A stretch of 64,000 nt of DNA from CAYJGJ01 sp964367585. GTDB lineage: Bacteria; Bacillota; Clostridia; Peptostreptococcales; Anaerovoracaceae. The stretch covers positions 15,185-79,184 of the forward strand of contig CAYIYH010000007.1 in the NCBI GenBank assembly GCA_964367585.1, read 5' to 3'. This document shows, one piece after another, positions 25,359 through 33,923 of this stretch; position 1 is the stretch's first letter, and each line of letters starts with the position of its first letter. Both the position numbers and the translations under genes were made by a program. The notes under the pieces are model-generated. The model was not told the origin of the DNA and searched no databases. It saw only the letters and a list, made by a program, of their open reading frames with translations.

Positions 25359-25979
25359 TTATTCCTCGTCCTCGTACACTATAGAACTTATCGCTTCACT
25401 CACTGAACCGCTAATTTCAATATCCTCTGCTAGTATAGTCACAAGATAGTCCTCTTCTTCACCTCCGAGTAAAAATAGATTTGCCTCTTGTATTTCATTA
25501 ACATCAAAATGCTTATCACCAATAATTCTACTTTCAGAATCAGAAGCCCACATTAAGGGTAGATCCACAATAGGATTAGTAAACGTCATTTTATCCTTAT
25601 CATATGAAAATTCTGTTGTGTCACCTGAGGGATTTACCTCTCCTCCGAACACATTTACATCAAAATATGCAACGGAAAGATTCATTTTCCAAATAATTTC
25701 ACTGTTAGGATCATCTTTATTTGTTTGAATTCGATGCCAGAAGTCTTCCGCCGCTAATCCTGACACCGTTACGGTCATGATATCGTTTTTAATATCGATT
25801 GCTAGGTTCGTTTCCGTAGATGTCGGAGTAGTATCTTCTTCTACAGCACTATCATCTTGCATCTCTTCCATTTGTTGCTCCGAACCATCGGATGGAATAT
25901 CAGATTCCCCACCACCCCCACATGCTACCAAGGACAACATCATTAACATCATTAACAATACGCTTATCAATTTTTTCAT
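25359..25979 (-). CDS. lipoprotein, function unknown
   Basis: A 206-residue lipoprotein: MKKLISVLLMMLMMLSLVAC gives a signal with lipobox LVAC and Cys20, then a Gly/Ser/acidic linker to about residue 60, then a beta-rich domain (LAIDIKNDIMTVTVSGLAAE). I do not recognise the domain. ATG at 25979 has an ideal GGAGGAAG site; a GTG five codons earlier is within that site. It lies just downstream of the large surface protein, 45 bases away, and may share its transcript. Confidence 0.6.
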   Translation of the reverse strand: MKKLISVLLMMLMMLSLVACGGGGESDIPSDGSEQQMEEMQDDSAVEEDTTPTSTETNLAIDIKNDIMTVTVSGLAAEDFWHRIQTNKDDPNSEIIWKMNLSVAYFDVNVFGGEVNPSGDTTEFSYDKDKMTFTNPIVDLPLMWASDSESRIIGDKHFDVNEIQEANLFLLGGEEEDYLVTILAEDIEISGSVSEAISSIVYEDEE

Positions 25980-26024
25980 ATTATCTTCCTCCACACTATT
26001 ATTTAAGACGAGTTTATCGCTCCG

Positions 26025-29000
26025 CTATTTTTTGCGTGACGTAGTTAGTTTTTTTCTATATACAACCATGGAGCCCATTCCTGCTATAGCAAGGAGCATG
26101 ACCGAAACAGGCATCAATAGATTCGAATCATCACCTGTACTAGGTCCGCCCGCTGTCTCTGCACTTAGATTATATAAAACAAACGGCGACAAGCCATTGG
26201 CAGTGAAACGCAGACCGTTAGGCAACATTTCAGGTGTTATAGTTTCGTAAGTATTGTCTGACATAAGGTGCAGCAATTTTACATTGCTGTTTTGGTTAAT
26301 CGCTGGAGAAGCAACTAACTTGCTGTATGGAATAAATATTTCCACTTGACCTTGCGGTAAAACTTCTTCGTTGCCTACCATCAAGCTTAGTTCTAAAAAT
26401 ACTCTTTGAGTACCCGCCTTGGGGTCAGTAAGCCCACTGTCGAGTGCCGCTTTATCTGTACTTGATACCGCAGATGCCATCGAAATACGCATCGTTTCGT
26501 TTGCAGGTGCGGGGATAGGATTACCGCTTTTGTCCGTAAATGTTACGCCGTCTCCCAACGCTATAATTGGTTCTGATGAATTTGTGTTGTCATCTATGCT
26601 TTGCTGTGGTGGCAAAACTGCGCTTACTCTGTCTATTACCGTTAGTTTTCCGTTCAAAGCAGCAATATTATAGTTACTGTCGGCAGGTACGCCTGTCACA
26701 GTTATGGCATAATCTCCTGGAACATCTTTATCCGCTGTCGTACTAGCAGTAGGTGCAGTTGAAAATACTGTCGCGCTTTCATCTTTTACAAAACCGCTGT
26801 ATGCGAGTGCATTTGTTAATTCAGCACTAGTGGGAACTGTTTCCCCCTCATATATAGACAAGTTTGGTGCTGTAATGGTAAGCGGTGCCCTATTCACCGT
26901 CAAGGTATAGCTGTCGCTCGCCTCATTGTAGTCGGCGGTTTCAACTGCCGTGGCAGTTATTACCGTGCTACCTGATTTTAAAATAGTAATCGCTCCTGTG
27001 TTTTCATCAACAGTCGCTACGGCAGGTACACTACTTACGTATTTCACTGTGCTTCCTGTAACTGCTCCACTTGCCGCTAAAGTATAGTCATATGCACCAT
27101 AAGTTAGAGTCTTAGTATCGCTTGCAAAGCCAAAACTCGCTTGGTCGGTTTTGGGTGAAATTGTGACAGTTATAGTTACTGCAATCATCGTGTAGTTTTG
27201 TGTTTGCACATTTGCAATAAGATCTATTGTCTCGTTTACATTACCAGCTGTTAGATTATTTGCAAGTGTATATTTCGCATTTTTTGCTATTGTATCGCCC
27301 GAAACTGTCGCAATTAAATCTCCACCGTTTGCAGCGTCAGGTTTACTAACATTAATTGCGGTAATTGTTCCCGCATCTGCGGGGATTACATCAGAAAGGT
27401 CAACCACTTGTTCATCCGTATTGCTATAAGTTACAGAATCTGTCTTTGTAGGAACAGGATTTGGAGGCGATTTCTGAGTTATGCTAAACGTCTTAGTTGC
27501 AATACCGCTATAATTATTTATACCGCTAATCGACACCCTCGCTGTGTCTGTTCCTGCATTAATATTATTTGTCACTGACACGGTGTAGTCAACATCTTCC
27601 TCAAGCGTTGTACCGCTGTCACTAACAGTGAATGTCGGTGTTATAGCACCGCCTGTGAAAGTGTAGTTTGTCGGATTTATTGTAAGCATATTATTTGTTA
27701 AGGCTTTTCCCGAAACGGTTAGTATATAAGTTATAGAAGTTGCGGAGTGTGTAGCCGTAGCCGCCGCTGTTGCCGTAACTGTGGTTGTGCCTGTGCCTGT
27801 TATTGTAACTGTGCCATCTGCAGCTATTGTCGCAACATCGTTATTCGCAGGAACAGAATAGGTTATTTCACCGCCATTTCCTGTGCTGTTTGTCGCTGTA
27901 GGTGCAGTAAACGCTGTGCCAAACGTTGCATTTTTTGTACCGCCATTTGCTGTGTTGTCGCTCCATGTTAGGTTTTGTGAGGGAAGCGGTGGTTGAGCGC
28001 TGTAAACAACAGGATACTTTGTACCTGTGGCAGAATAGGCATCGCCTGACACTGCACCGTTTGAGACAACCTCTAACTTATAATCTGTTCCCGAAGCAGT
28101 AAGTCCTGCGGAGGCATGTGTGCTGCCGCCATAATAAGTCGCTTTGCCATTCATTAATTCCCCGCCGAATAGATTACCGCCGTGAAAAATCAAAGACGAG
28201 CCTGCGGGTAGGGCGGGTAAAAAGCTGAACTGTGGATTATTTGAACCGTCATATCCATCATCCGATATAGTGTACTGTGTAGTGGAGGTAGTTTGTGTTA
28301 CCGTAAGGTTTATAGGCTGTGTATGCGTTGCCACTACAGCACCCTCGCTATCGGTCACGGTTATTTTTACATTTTCATATTTAGCCGAGCTTGGGTTGTG
28401 ATCGTAATAGTGAACCGCTGGTATTTCAAATATGTTCTTTCCGCCAACCTCGTTTGTAAACATGGTACCGCGACTTGACATAGAAGGAAGAGTTTGCTCA
28501 TTAGTTCCGTAAACGTCAATTTCGAAATTGTACATGTCTGCCACACTTATAGCCTCGGAAAACTCTGCCGTGTATAGTACTTCGTTGCTTTCTACTTTTA
28601 GCGAGGCGGAGTTTATTGTTAACGCATCTGCCGGTGGGGTTACACCGCCGCTTGTTATCGGGTATGTGGTAATAGTTTGTGTGTAGCCGGTTGTAGCATC
28701 GCCTGAAACATTAAATACATCTAAACGCACGTTACTATCAAACGTTCCCGTAAAGCTCACATTGTTTAAACTCTGCATATCAGACTCAAACTTGCCGTTT
28801 ACAACCACACCGCCTGTATTGCCAGCGCTTCCGTCATATGGCTCACCTGTTTTTTGAAAAGAAACAAGCTTTCCGTTAAATTCCTCACCAACGGTGAATT
28901 CCCATATTTTTTCGCCATATTCCATTCTACCGGTATCTCTGATTCCTATGCTTTTAACTTCGGTTTTCGGGTCAAACACAACAGTAACAGTGGTGTCGAT

Positions 29001-29387
29001 GGTCATTACATTACTTTGTGGTTCGCCTATATCATAAGTAGAGTTTCCATTTGTATCTTCAGCAACAAAACCTTTGATATCGATATATGTTCCTGCTTCA
29101 TAGAAAAAACCATATTCCTCTCCACCATCCGCTAATTCAGTCACATCTAACCATCTATCATGATAAATTGTATCACCATTATACTTATATTCTTGAACGG
29201 ACAGCATATCGTCTCCTCCAGAGACACCACCACTCCAATACATGCCGATTTCTACCTCGCCTTCGGTAGCTATAATCTCAAATTCATTTATATTGGGCAA
29301 AGTGCCCGATGCCGCAAATACCGACATCGGCACAAGGGCTACTACCATGCACAGTGCAAGCAGTATCGATAATAATTTCTTTTTCAT
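26025..29387 (-). CDS. large cell-surface protein with Ig-like and MBG-type domains and an LPxTG-like anchor
   Basis: A 1120-residue secreted protein with a signal peptide (1-25, ending VFAAS). The ectodomain is a string of beta-sandwich modules: several unknown ones to about residue 460, a Big_2-like module (ATIAADGTVTITGTGTTTVT), YTFTGGAITPTF and YTVSVTNNINAGTDTARVSI modules, a second Big_2-like one, then an MBG-type module (LTITAPNLSIYEGETVPTSA). The C-terminus has PSTGD, a hydrophobic helix (LLMPVSVMLLAIAGMGSMVV) and a YRKK-rich tail, the layout of a sortase substrate with an atypical motif. It is divergent from a two-component system, with repeats between that may control both. An adhesion or matrix role is inferred. 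Confidence 0.8.
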   Translation of the reverse strand: MKKKLLSILLALCMVVALVPMSVFAASGTLPNINEFEIIATEGEVEIGMYWSGGVSGGDDMLSVQEYKYNGDTIYHDRWLDVTELADGGEEYGFFYEAGTYIDIKGFVAEDTNGNSTYDIGEPQSNVMTIDTTVTVVFDPKTEVKSIGIRDTGRMEYGEKIWEFTVGEEFNGKLVSFQKTGEPYDGSAGNTGGVVVNGKFESDMQSLNNVSFTGTFDSNVRLDVFNVSGDATTGYTQTITTYPITSGGVTPPADALTINSASLKVESNEVLYTAEFSEAISVADMYNFEIDVYGTNEQTLPSMSSRGTMFTNEVGGKNIFEIPAVHYYDHNPSSAKYENVKITVTDSEGAVVATHTQPINLTVTQTTSTTQYTISDDGYDGSNNPQFSFLPALPAGSSLIFHGGNLFGGELMNGKATYYGGSTHASAGLTASGTDYKLEVVSNGAVSGDAYSATGTKYPVVYSAQPPLPSQNLTWSDNTANGGTKNATFGTAFTAPTATNSTGNGGEITYSVPANNDVATIAADGTVTITGTGTTTVTATAAATATHSATSITYILTVSGKALTNNMLTINPTNYTFTGGAITPTFTVSDSGTTLEEDVDYTVSVTNNINAGTDTARVSISGINNYSGIATKTFSITQKSPPNPVPTKTDSVTYSNTDEQVVDLSDVIPADAGTITAINVSKPDAANGGDLIATVSGDTIAKNAKYTLANNLTAGNVNETIDLIANVQTQNYTMIAVTITVTISPKTDQASFGFASDTKTLTYGAYDYTLAASGAVTGSTVKYVSSVPAVATVDENTGAITILKSGSTVITATAVETADYNEASDSYTLTVNRAPLTITAPNLSIYEGETVPTSAELTNALAYSGFVKDESATVFSTAPTASTTADKDVPGDYAITVTGVPADSNYNIAALNGKLTVIDRVSAVLPPQQSIDDNTNSSEPIIALGDGVTFTDKSGNPIPAPANETMRISMASAVSSTDKAALDSGLTDPKAGTQRVFLELSLMVGNEEVLPQGQVEIFIPYSKLVASPAINQNSNVKLLHLMSDNTYETITPEMLPNGLRFTANGLSPFVLYNLSAETAGGPSTGDDSNLLMPVSVMLLAIAGMGSMVVYRKKLTTSRKK

Positions 29388-29452
29388 AAAACTTCGTTCC
29401 TTTCAAGATTAATAATTTAGTTTTTATGTTTTTTTTGTTATTGCATTTTTAT

Positions 29453-29496
29453 TTATGAAATATATACCCAAAATCTTTCACATATCATGACCTCCT
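29453..29496 (-). promoter_or_regulatory. strong ribosome site with a start-stop or 11-codon ORF in the surface-protein leader
   Basis: On the minus strand a perfect AGGAGG (29496-29491) is followed 7 bases later by ATG TGA, a start codon directly followed by a stop. An overlapping ATG only 2 bases from the site opens an 11-codon frame (MICERFWVYIS). The surface protein starts about 90 bases further on. This may be a translational control element or chance. Confidence 0.35.
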
Positions 29497-29540
29497 AGAG
29501 TAATTTATGGATGTTTTCTCATAATAGATTTTATCAAATA

Positions 29541-29569
29541 ATTCTACCACCATAAGACTCGCTTTAATA
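29541..29569 (-). promoter_or_regulatory. candidate promoter for the surface protein
   Basis: On the minus strand TATTAA, a 17-base spacer and TAGAAT. The -35 box is poor, as in activator-dependent promoters, and the direct repeats start 5 bases upstream of it. Confidence 0.4.
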
Positions 29570-29574
29570 TAGAA

Positions 29575-29626
29575 TATCTTCGGAATAGTATGCAATATCT
29601 TCGGAACATTATGGACTATCTTCGGA
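29575..29626. repeat. three direct repeats of TATCTTCGGA at exact 21-bp spacing
   Basis: The 10-base core occurs at 29575, 29596 and 29617, so all copies face the same side of the helix. The first two units also share flanking bases (AATATCTTCGGAA, TATG). The array ends 4 bases before a plus-strand -35 box and begins 5 bases from a minus-strand -35 box. AraC-type proteins bind half-sites at 21-bp spacing (as at araI), and the next gene encodes one. Confidence 0.75.
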
Positions 29627-29630
29627 TGTT

Positions 29631-29659
29631 TTGACAGACACTAAGTTTTTACATATTAC
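29631..29659 (+). promoter_or_regulatory. candidate upstream promoter of the two-component operon
   Basis: TTGACA, a 17-base spacer and TATTAC, directly after the 21-bp repeat array. Confidence 0.45.
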
Positions 29660-29699
29660 TCCTTATAAAAAAAGCCCTTGTTTAAAGGAAAAGCATTGA

Positions 29700-29728
29700 T
29701 TCTAGAGTTATTTCAAAGTTTTCTAGAG
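29700..29728. repeat. TTCTAGAG direct repeat pair at 21-bp spacing
   Basis: TTCTAGAG occurs at 29700 and again at 29721, the same spacing as the array 75 bases upstream but a different motif. The second copy ends 3 bases before the -35 box of the proximal promoter, a typical activator position. Confidence 0.6.
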
Positions 29729-29731
29729 CAG

Positions 29732-29760
29732 TTGACACTGTTATTATTGTGATATATAGT
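29732..29760 (+). promoter_or_regulatory. proximal promoter of the two-component operon
   Basis: TTGACA, a 17-base spacer and TATAGT, about 60 bases before the response regulator start. Confidence 0.7.
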
Positions 29761-29823
29761 TTGTAGGATAAGATAAAATATAGAAAATCCCAAGCAATAT
29801 GTTAGAATTTGAAAGTAGTAAAA

Positions 29824-30561
29824 ATGTATAGTGTATACTTAGTCGACGATGAAAAATTGATATTAAAAAGCATAACCGACGCTATAGAGTGGCAAGAAAA
29901 CAATCTAAGTCTCATAGGGAAAAATACAGATCCGAGCAAGGCTATAGAAGAAATATTGTCACTAAAGCCGGACATTGTGTTTTGCGATCTCAAAATGCCT
30001 GCTATAGATGGAATAGAGCTTGTGCGACGCGCCAAACAAGGTGGATCAAAATCTGAGTTTATTATGCTAAGCGCATTTGCGGAATTTGAGGCTTCGCGAG
30101 ATTTTTTTCTGCTCGGTGGACACGATTACCTTTTAAAACCAATCGATAAAGATGCACTACAATTAACACTTGAAAGGTTGATACGCAAATTTTCTGCAAC
30201 AGACAAAGAAGACAAAGAAAAAACTCTCACAAAAACCTCTACAGCTTTCCTTGAGCTCGTGGAATATCTTGAAACAAATTACCATCTCAAACATTCGCTC
30301 AATTCATTAAGCGAGAGGTTTCACATTTCCGAGACATATATCTGCGACCTTTTTTCCAAAAATTACTCCACAACCTACACGATTTTCATAACGAATTTGC
30401 GGATGAAAAAAGCTGCGGAGTTAATTTTAAGCACTGACACTCCAATGAAACAGATCTGCCACATGTGTGGATACCCCGACTATCTATATTTTTGTAGGGT
30501 GTTTAAAAATTACTATGGAATCCCACCGAGTAAATATAGAGAGAATAGCCATGAAAACTAA
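29824..30561 (+). CDS. response regulator with AraC-type DNA-binding domain (YesN-like)
   Basis: A 245-residue transcription regulator. The receiver domain (1-120) has the acidic pair in YLVDDEK, phospho-acceptor Asp55 in VFCDLKMP, and the Lys of YLLKPIDK. The C-terminal AraC domain has both helix-turn-helix units (LNSLSERFHISETYICDLF, then MKQICHMCGYPDYLYFCRVF) and ends GIPPSKYR. ATG 29824 gives the normal start for the family; a TTG five codons earlier is possible. Its end overlaps the start of the histidine kinase gene, so the two are coupled. It is the obvious candidate to bind the 21-bp repeats. Confidence 0.92.
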   Translation: MYSVYLVDDEKLILKSITDAIEWQENNLSLIGKNTDPSKAIEEILSLKPDIVFCDLKMPAIDGIELVRRAKQGGSKSEFIMLSAFAEFEASRDFFLLGGHDYLLKPIDKDALQLTLERLIRKFSATDKEDKEKTLTKTSTAFLELVEYLETNYHLKHSLNSLSERFHISETYICDLFSKNYSTTYTIFITNLRMKKAAELILSTDTPMKQICHMCGYPDYLYFCRVFKNYYGIPPSKYRENSHEN

Positions 30562-32203
30562 GTTACAACGAGATTTCTTAAGATCTTTTTTTATGCTATT
30601 TGCAGTACTCATAACTATTTGGGGGTCCTTTTACATCTTGGCATTAAATCTACTTATAAACTCAAACGAACAACTTATTATGAGCACCTCCGACGAATTG
30701 CTTGAAGATCTAAGTGACAATATCGAACTTATGGAACAGATAAACTACGCCACATCCCAAAAAGACGAGCTGCGTTTGTTTTTGGAGGAAAGCGAACTCG
30801 CGACTCGTCACTATATGGCGCTAGAAATAAGCGATATTCTTATAACCGAATTGTTACCTATAGACAGTCATTTCAGCATAGTGCTGTTTGACAAAAACGG
30901 CTGGTTTTATCGCTTTGCGGGTAGCATTACCACTACGGAATGTGAGAGACTTTACGTTTTAACAGAGCAGGGTTACACCGGGGCGCATTTTACAGCAACG
31001 CTTGACGGAAATAATCACATAGGATATTCGAGTGAAATTGTCGATATAAACGATGATTTCCTTGGACGACTTTTTGTACTTGAAAGTGAACAGAATTTTT
31101 TGGAGTATTTTTATGACAGCACCGACGATTATGCGGTGTCTGCCGCAATACTAAGCGGTGATGAAATTATAAGTTCTAATGCACCATATATCGGAGAAAC
31201 GTCACAGCTATTTACAAAACGTCAGGTAGGCATTACTCCTTTTCAGGTTGCGACATGGCTGTCTCCAAACTATGATAGTTCGTTGAACAGATTCTTCATA
31301 ACAGGAGTAGTCCTATCCACACTCTTAATGGTTTTCGCATTACTTTTATTTGTGAGAAAACAACGAAAGACGTTTTTTGCGCCACTTGAACATGTCATGC
31401 GTGAAGCCGACAAGGTAGGGATTGATGGAACAGAAAGCCTACAACCTGTTGACAATATGGATTTTGACAATCTTATATCCAAAATCAACGACCTATTAAC
31501 AAGGATAAGCAAACAAAATGAAATTGTAAACGCATCACTACTGGAGGCCGAATACTCAAAAACAGAAACACAACAGGCAATAAATAGCCTGTTAAAAAAG
31601 CAAATTAATGCGCATTTTATTGTGAATTCACTAAGTTCTATCCAGATGTTACAAAAAGAAGGCGACACAACGAAAAGCAACTATGCACTCGCAGCCTTGT
31701 CCGACATGGTACGCTATGCTTTCGAAGAAGATGATGAGATTTCAGTATGGGACGAACTTACCCATATTCAAAAATATGTGGATATAATGAACGTGCGATA
31801 CAGCGATAAAATCACTTTCGAACTCGAAGCGGACGACAATCTCATGGAAATCTTGATACCGAGAATGATTATACAGCCCATTGTTGAAAACAGCATAGTG
31901 CATGGTTTTGCAAATAGGGAAGAAAACTGCCTGCTGACACTCTCTGCAACAGCCTGTGATAGCGGTGTAAAAGTAACAATATGTGACAACGGACACGGTA
32001 TGGGTGAGAATATTTTATCCGAAATGAATTCCGTTTTTTTAGATAAACAAAACGAAGGGTTGTCCGGGCTTGATAATATGGCTATATACAATGTGAAGCG
32101 TAGGCTTTTTAACTATTCGCCACTCTCCCACTTTTTTGTCCAAAGCGGTGCCGGTGAAGGAACTACAACAACTATTATTATTAATAAAAATAATAGTAAA
32201 TAA
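30551..32203 (+). CDS. sensor histidine kinase (YesM-like, His_kinase family)
   Basis: A 550-residue kinase: TM1 at about 13-35, an extracellular domain of about 210 residues, TM2 near 246-268, a HAMP-like/coiled-coil linker, then the PF06580-type kinase core. The phospho-acceptor is His355 in QINAHFIVNSLSSI, which departs from the common QINPHFLFNTLNSI. The N-box is PIVENSIVHGF and the G-box CDNGHGMG. The start overlaps the regulator stop by 11 bases; ATG 30551 opens MKTKLQRDFL. The sensor probably receives its signal outside the cell, perhaps through the lipoproteins encoded next. Confidence 0.9.
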   Translation: MKTKLQRDFLRSFFMLFAVLITIWGSFYILALNLLINSNEQLIMSTSDELLEDLSDNIELMEQINYATSQKDELRLFLEESELATRHYMALEISDILITELLPIDSHFSIVLFDKNGWFYRFAGSITTTECERLYVLTEQGYTGAHFTATLDGNNHIGYSSEIVDINDDFLGRLFVLESEQNFLEYFYDSTDDYAVSAAILSGDEIISSNAPYIGETSQLFTKRQVGITPFQVATWLSPNYDSSLNRFFITGVVLSTLLMVFALLLFVRKQRKTFFAPLEHVMREADKVGIDGTESLQPVDNMDFDNLISKINDLLTRISKQNEIVNASLLEAEYSKTETQQAINSLLKKQINAHFIVNSLSSIQMLQKEGDTTKSNYALAALSDMVRYAFEEDDEISVWDELTHIQKYVDIMNVRYSDKITFELEADDNLMEILIPRMIIQPIVENSIVHGFANREENCLLTLSATACDSGVKVTICDNGHGMGENILSEMNSVFLDKQNEGLSGLDNMAIYNVKRRLFNYSPLSHFFVQSGAGEGTTTTIIINKNNSK

Positions 32204-32250
32204 CATACATATATTAACTAAATGAGAAGTTTCAAAGCGAGACATATAAT

Positions 32251-33837
32251 ATGAAAAAAATAAGATCAAAATATGTAAAAATAAATTATATAAAAGTAAT
32301 ATTCTTAATATTGTTGTTTACGATGCTCTATTCGTGTTCATCCGAGCCTGAGGTAACCATAAACATTACGATACCCAAAGTCGATACGGTCCAAAATCTA
32401 AACACAAACTACTATAAACTATGGCTTGAAGATCAAACCGGGTACAATATCGTCTTTAACGAGGTGTCGGGAGCATATGAACAAGACTATCTCGCCGAGA
32501 CCTTATCAGATGAAAATATAAAAACAGACATAATTTTCTTCGGTGGATTAAACGAAGAAAATACGCTAATACCTGCCGATGATGTGTTTCAGATGACTGA
32601 GTATTTTTATCCTATCGATGAATTTATTACCTCCGACACAAATTTGTATAACATTTTCGATATGCACGCTGAGGAAGAATGGCAAGACTTTTTATCGAAT
32701 ATCGACGGCAAATTATATTTTGCTCCTAGTGCAAATCCGTCAAGGAGTGCAAAAAACGGACAGAGCATATGGATTAATACCGCATGGCTTACAAACCTCG
32801 GATTAGATATTCCAACCACCATATCCGAATTTGAGTATGTTCTAAATGAATTTTCACAAAGAGATGCAAATAACAACGGTATTCGTGACGAGATTCCTCT
32901 CGCGGGAAGCATGGAGAATGACGACACCATGGTTTTCAATGCTATAATAAACTCTTTCATTTATTACGATACTGCAAATTACGGTTTTTATTATAGAGAT
33001 AACGATCTTGTTTTTTCGCCGAAAACACAAGATTTTAGGAGTGCATTGGTATATCTACACTCGCTGTATCAACAAGATATTTTACATCCGCTCCAATTCG
33101 AACTTGATGGAAGAGGGCTAACTGCGCTTGCTACCGACCCCGCTGATCTTCTCGGGGCATTTTCTGCATCCCATCTTTCCGATGTTTTCACCGAGAGTGA
33201 CTACACTAGATTTAGCCATTTTACACAATTAGCACCTTTTAGCGACTCTTCCGGACATTCCGTCCCCCAACTAACGGTTCCGGCACCTGCCGTCGCAATT
33301 TCAGCAAACACACAGCACCCGGAAGAAGCATTTAAACTAATTGACCTAATGTATAGTGAAGAGGCTTTTTTAATCGCATATTATGGCAAGGAAGGCGTGG
33401 ACTGGCAATTCGCCGAGCCGACCGACGTTGATATTTTTGGAGAAGTAGCAAAAATTGCAACAATAAACCATTTGAGTGGTACGATGCAAAATAAAAACTT
33501 TGATAGTATAGGCGTGCTATATTATTACCCGGACTATGTCGATGGCGTACGTTATACTGATTTTGATATCGGCTATTTTAATGCAAGGGCATTACTTGCA
33601 AATGAACCATATTTCGCCCCGCAAGAAATTGGACTATCAATTTTAAAGATAATCAAAGACGACAAGGATACCGAAAGACAGTTTAATGATTTGTCTGAGT
33701 ATACAAATCAATATATTATTGATTTCACAACTGGGAAAATAGATATTTACGACGAGAGCACATGGACGAACTATGTCGAGGGGTATGACAATTTCAGCGA
33801 AATATTTGATGCCGTAGAGAACGAGATTGCACCTTGA
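32251..33837 (+). CDS. extracellular solute-binding lipoprotein (oligosaccharide type)
   Basis: A 528-residue lipoprotein with lipobox LYSC (Cys29) and the two-lobed fold of family 1 sugar-binding proteins: ITIPKVDTVQNLNTNYYKLW, DGKLYFAPSANPSRSAKNGQ, SIWINTAWLTNLGLDIPTTI, and a calcium-loop-like DANNNGIRDEIPLAG, common in LplA-type proteins. No permease or ATPase gene is nearby; it follows the histidine kinase by 47 bases and likely belongs to its operon. A role as ligand-receiving co-sensor for the kinase is inferred. The ligand is probably an oligosaccharide. Confidence 0.82.
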   Translation: MKKIRSKYVKINYIKVIFLILLFTMLYSCSSEPEVTINITIPKVDTVQNLNTNYYKLWLEDQTGYNIVFNEVSGAYEQDYLAETLSDENIKTDIIFFGGLNEENTLIPADDVFQMTEYFYPIDEFITSDTNLYNIFDMHAEEEWQDFLSNIDGKLYFAPSANPSRSAKNGQSIWINTAWLTNLGLDIPTTISEFEYVLNEFSQRDANNNGIRDEIPLAGSMENDDTMVFNAIINSFIYYDTANYGFYYRDNDLVFSPKTQDFRSALVYLHSLYQQDILHPLQFELDGRGLTALATDPADLLGAFSASHLSDVFTESDYTRFSHFTQLAPFSDSSGHSVPQLTVPAPAVAISANTQHPEEAFKLIDLMYSEEAFLIAYYGKEGVDWQFAEPTDVDIFGEVAKIATINHLSGTMQNKNFDSIGVLYYYPDYVDGVRYTDFDIGYFNARALLANEPYFAPQEIGLSILKIIKDDKDTERQFNDLSEYTNQYIIDFTTGKIDIYDESTWTNYVEGYDNFSEIFDAVENEIAP

Positions 33838-33875
33838 CGGTTGTGGCCATAGAGAGTGAGATTGCGTCGTAACGT
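33811..33875 (+). repeat. imperfect tandem duplication across a stop codon
   Basis: The last 28 bases of the solute-binding gene, encoding AVENEIAP and stop, recur 35 bases later in diverged form encoding AIESEIAS and stop in another frame. It is a degenerate local duplication of the gene end. Confidence 0.6.
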
Positions 33876-33923
33876 TTTTTGGCGTGCAATATGAGGTTTC
33901 GCTACTATAATCAGGAATAAGTA

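Noticed and set aside
27747..27971. A cysteine/arginine-rich open frame antisense to the surface protein
   Set aside because: It comes from Ala/Thr/Val repeats read backwards; no ribosome site or homologous motif.
29388..29540. A cyclic di-GMP (GEMM) riboswitch before the surface protein, tempting because of two cyclic di-GMP enzymes nearby
   Set aside because: None of the conserved GEMM-I or GEMM-II sequence blocks could be found.
29575..29626. A small CRISPR array
   Set aside because: The repeats are only 10 bases with 11-base, partly similar spacers and there are no cas genes; the 21-bp spacing suits an operator.
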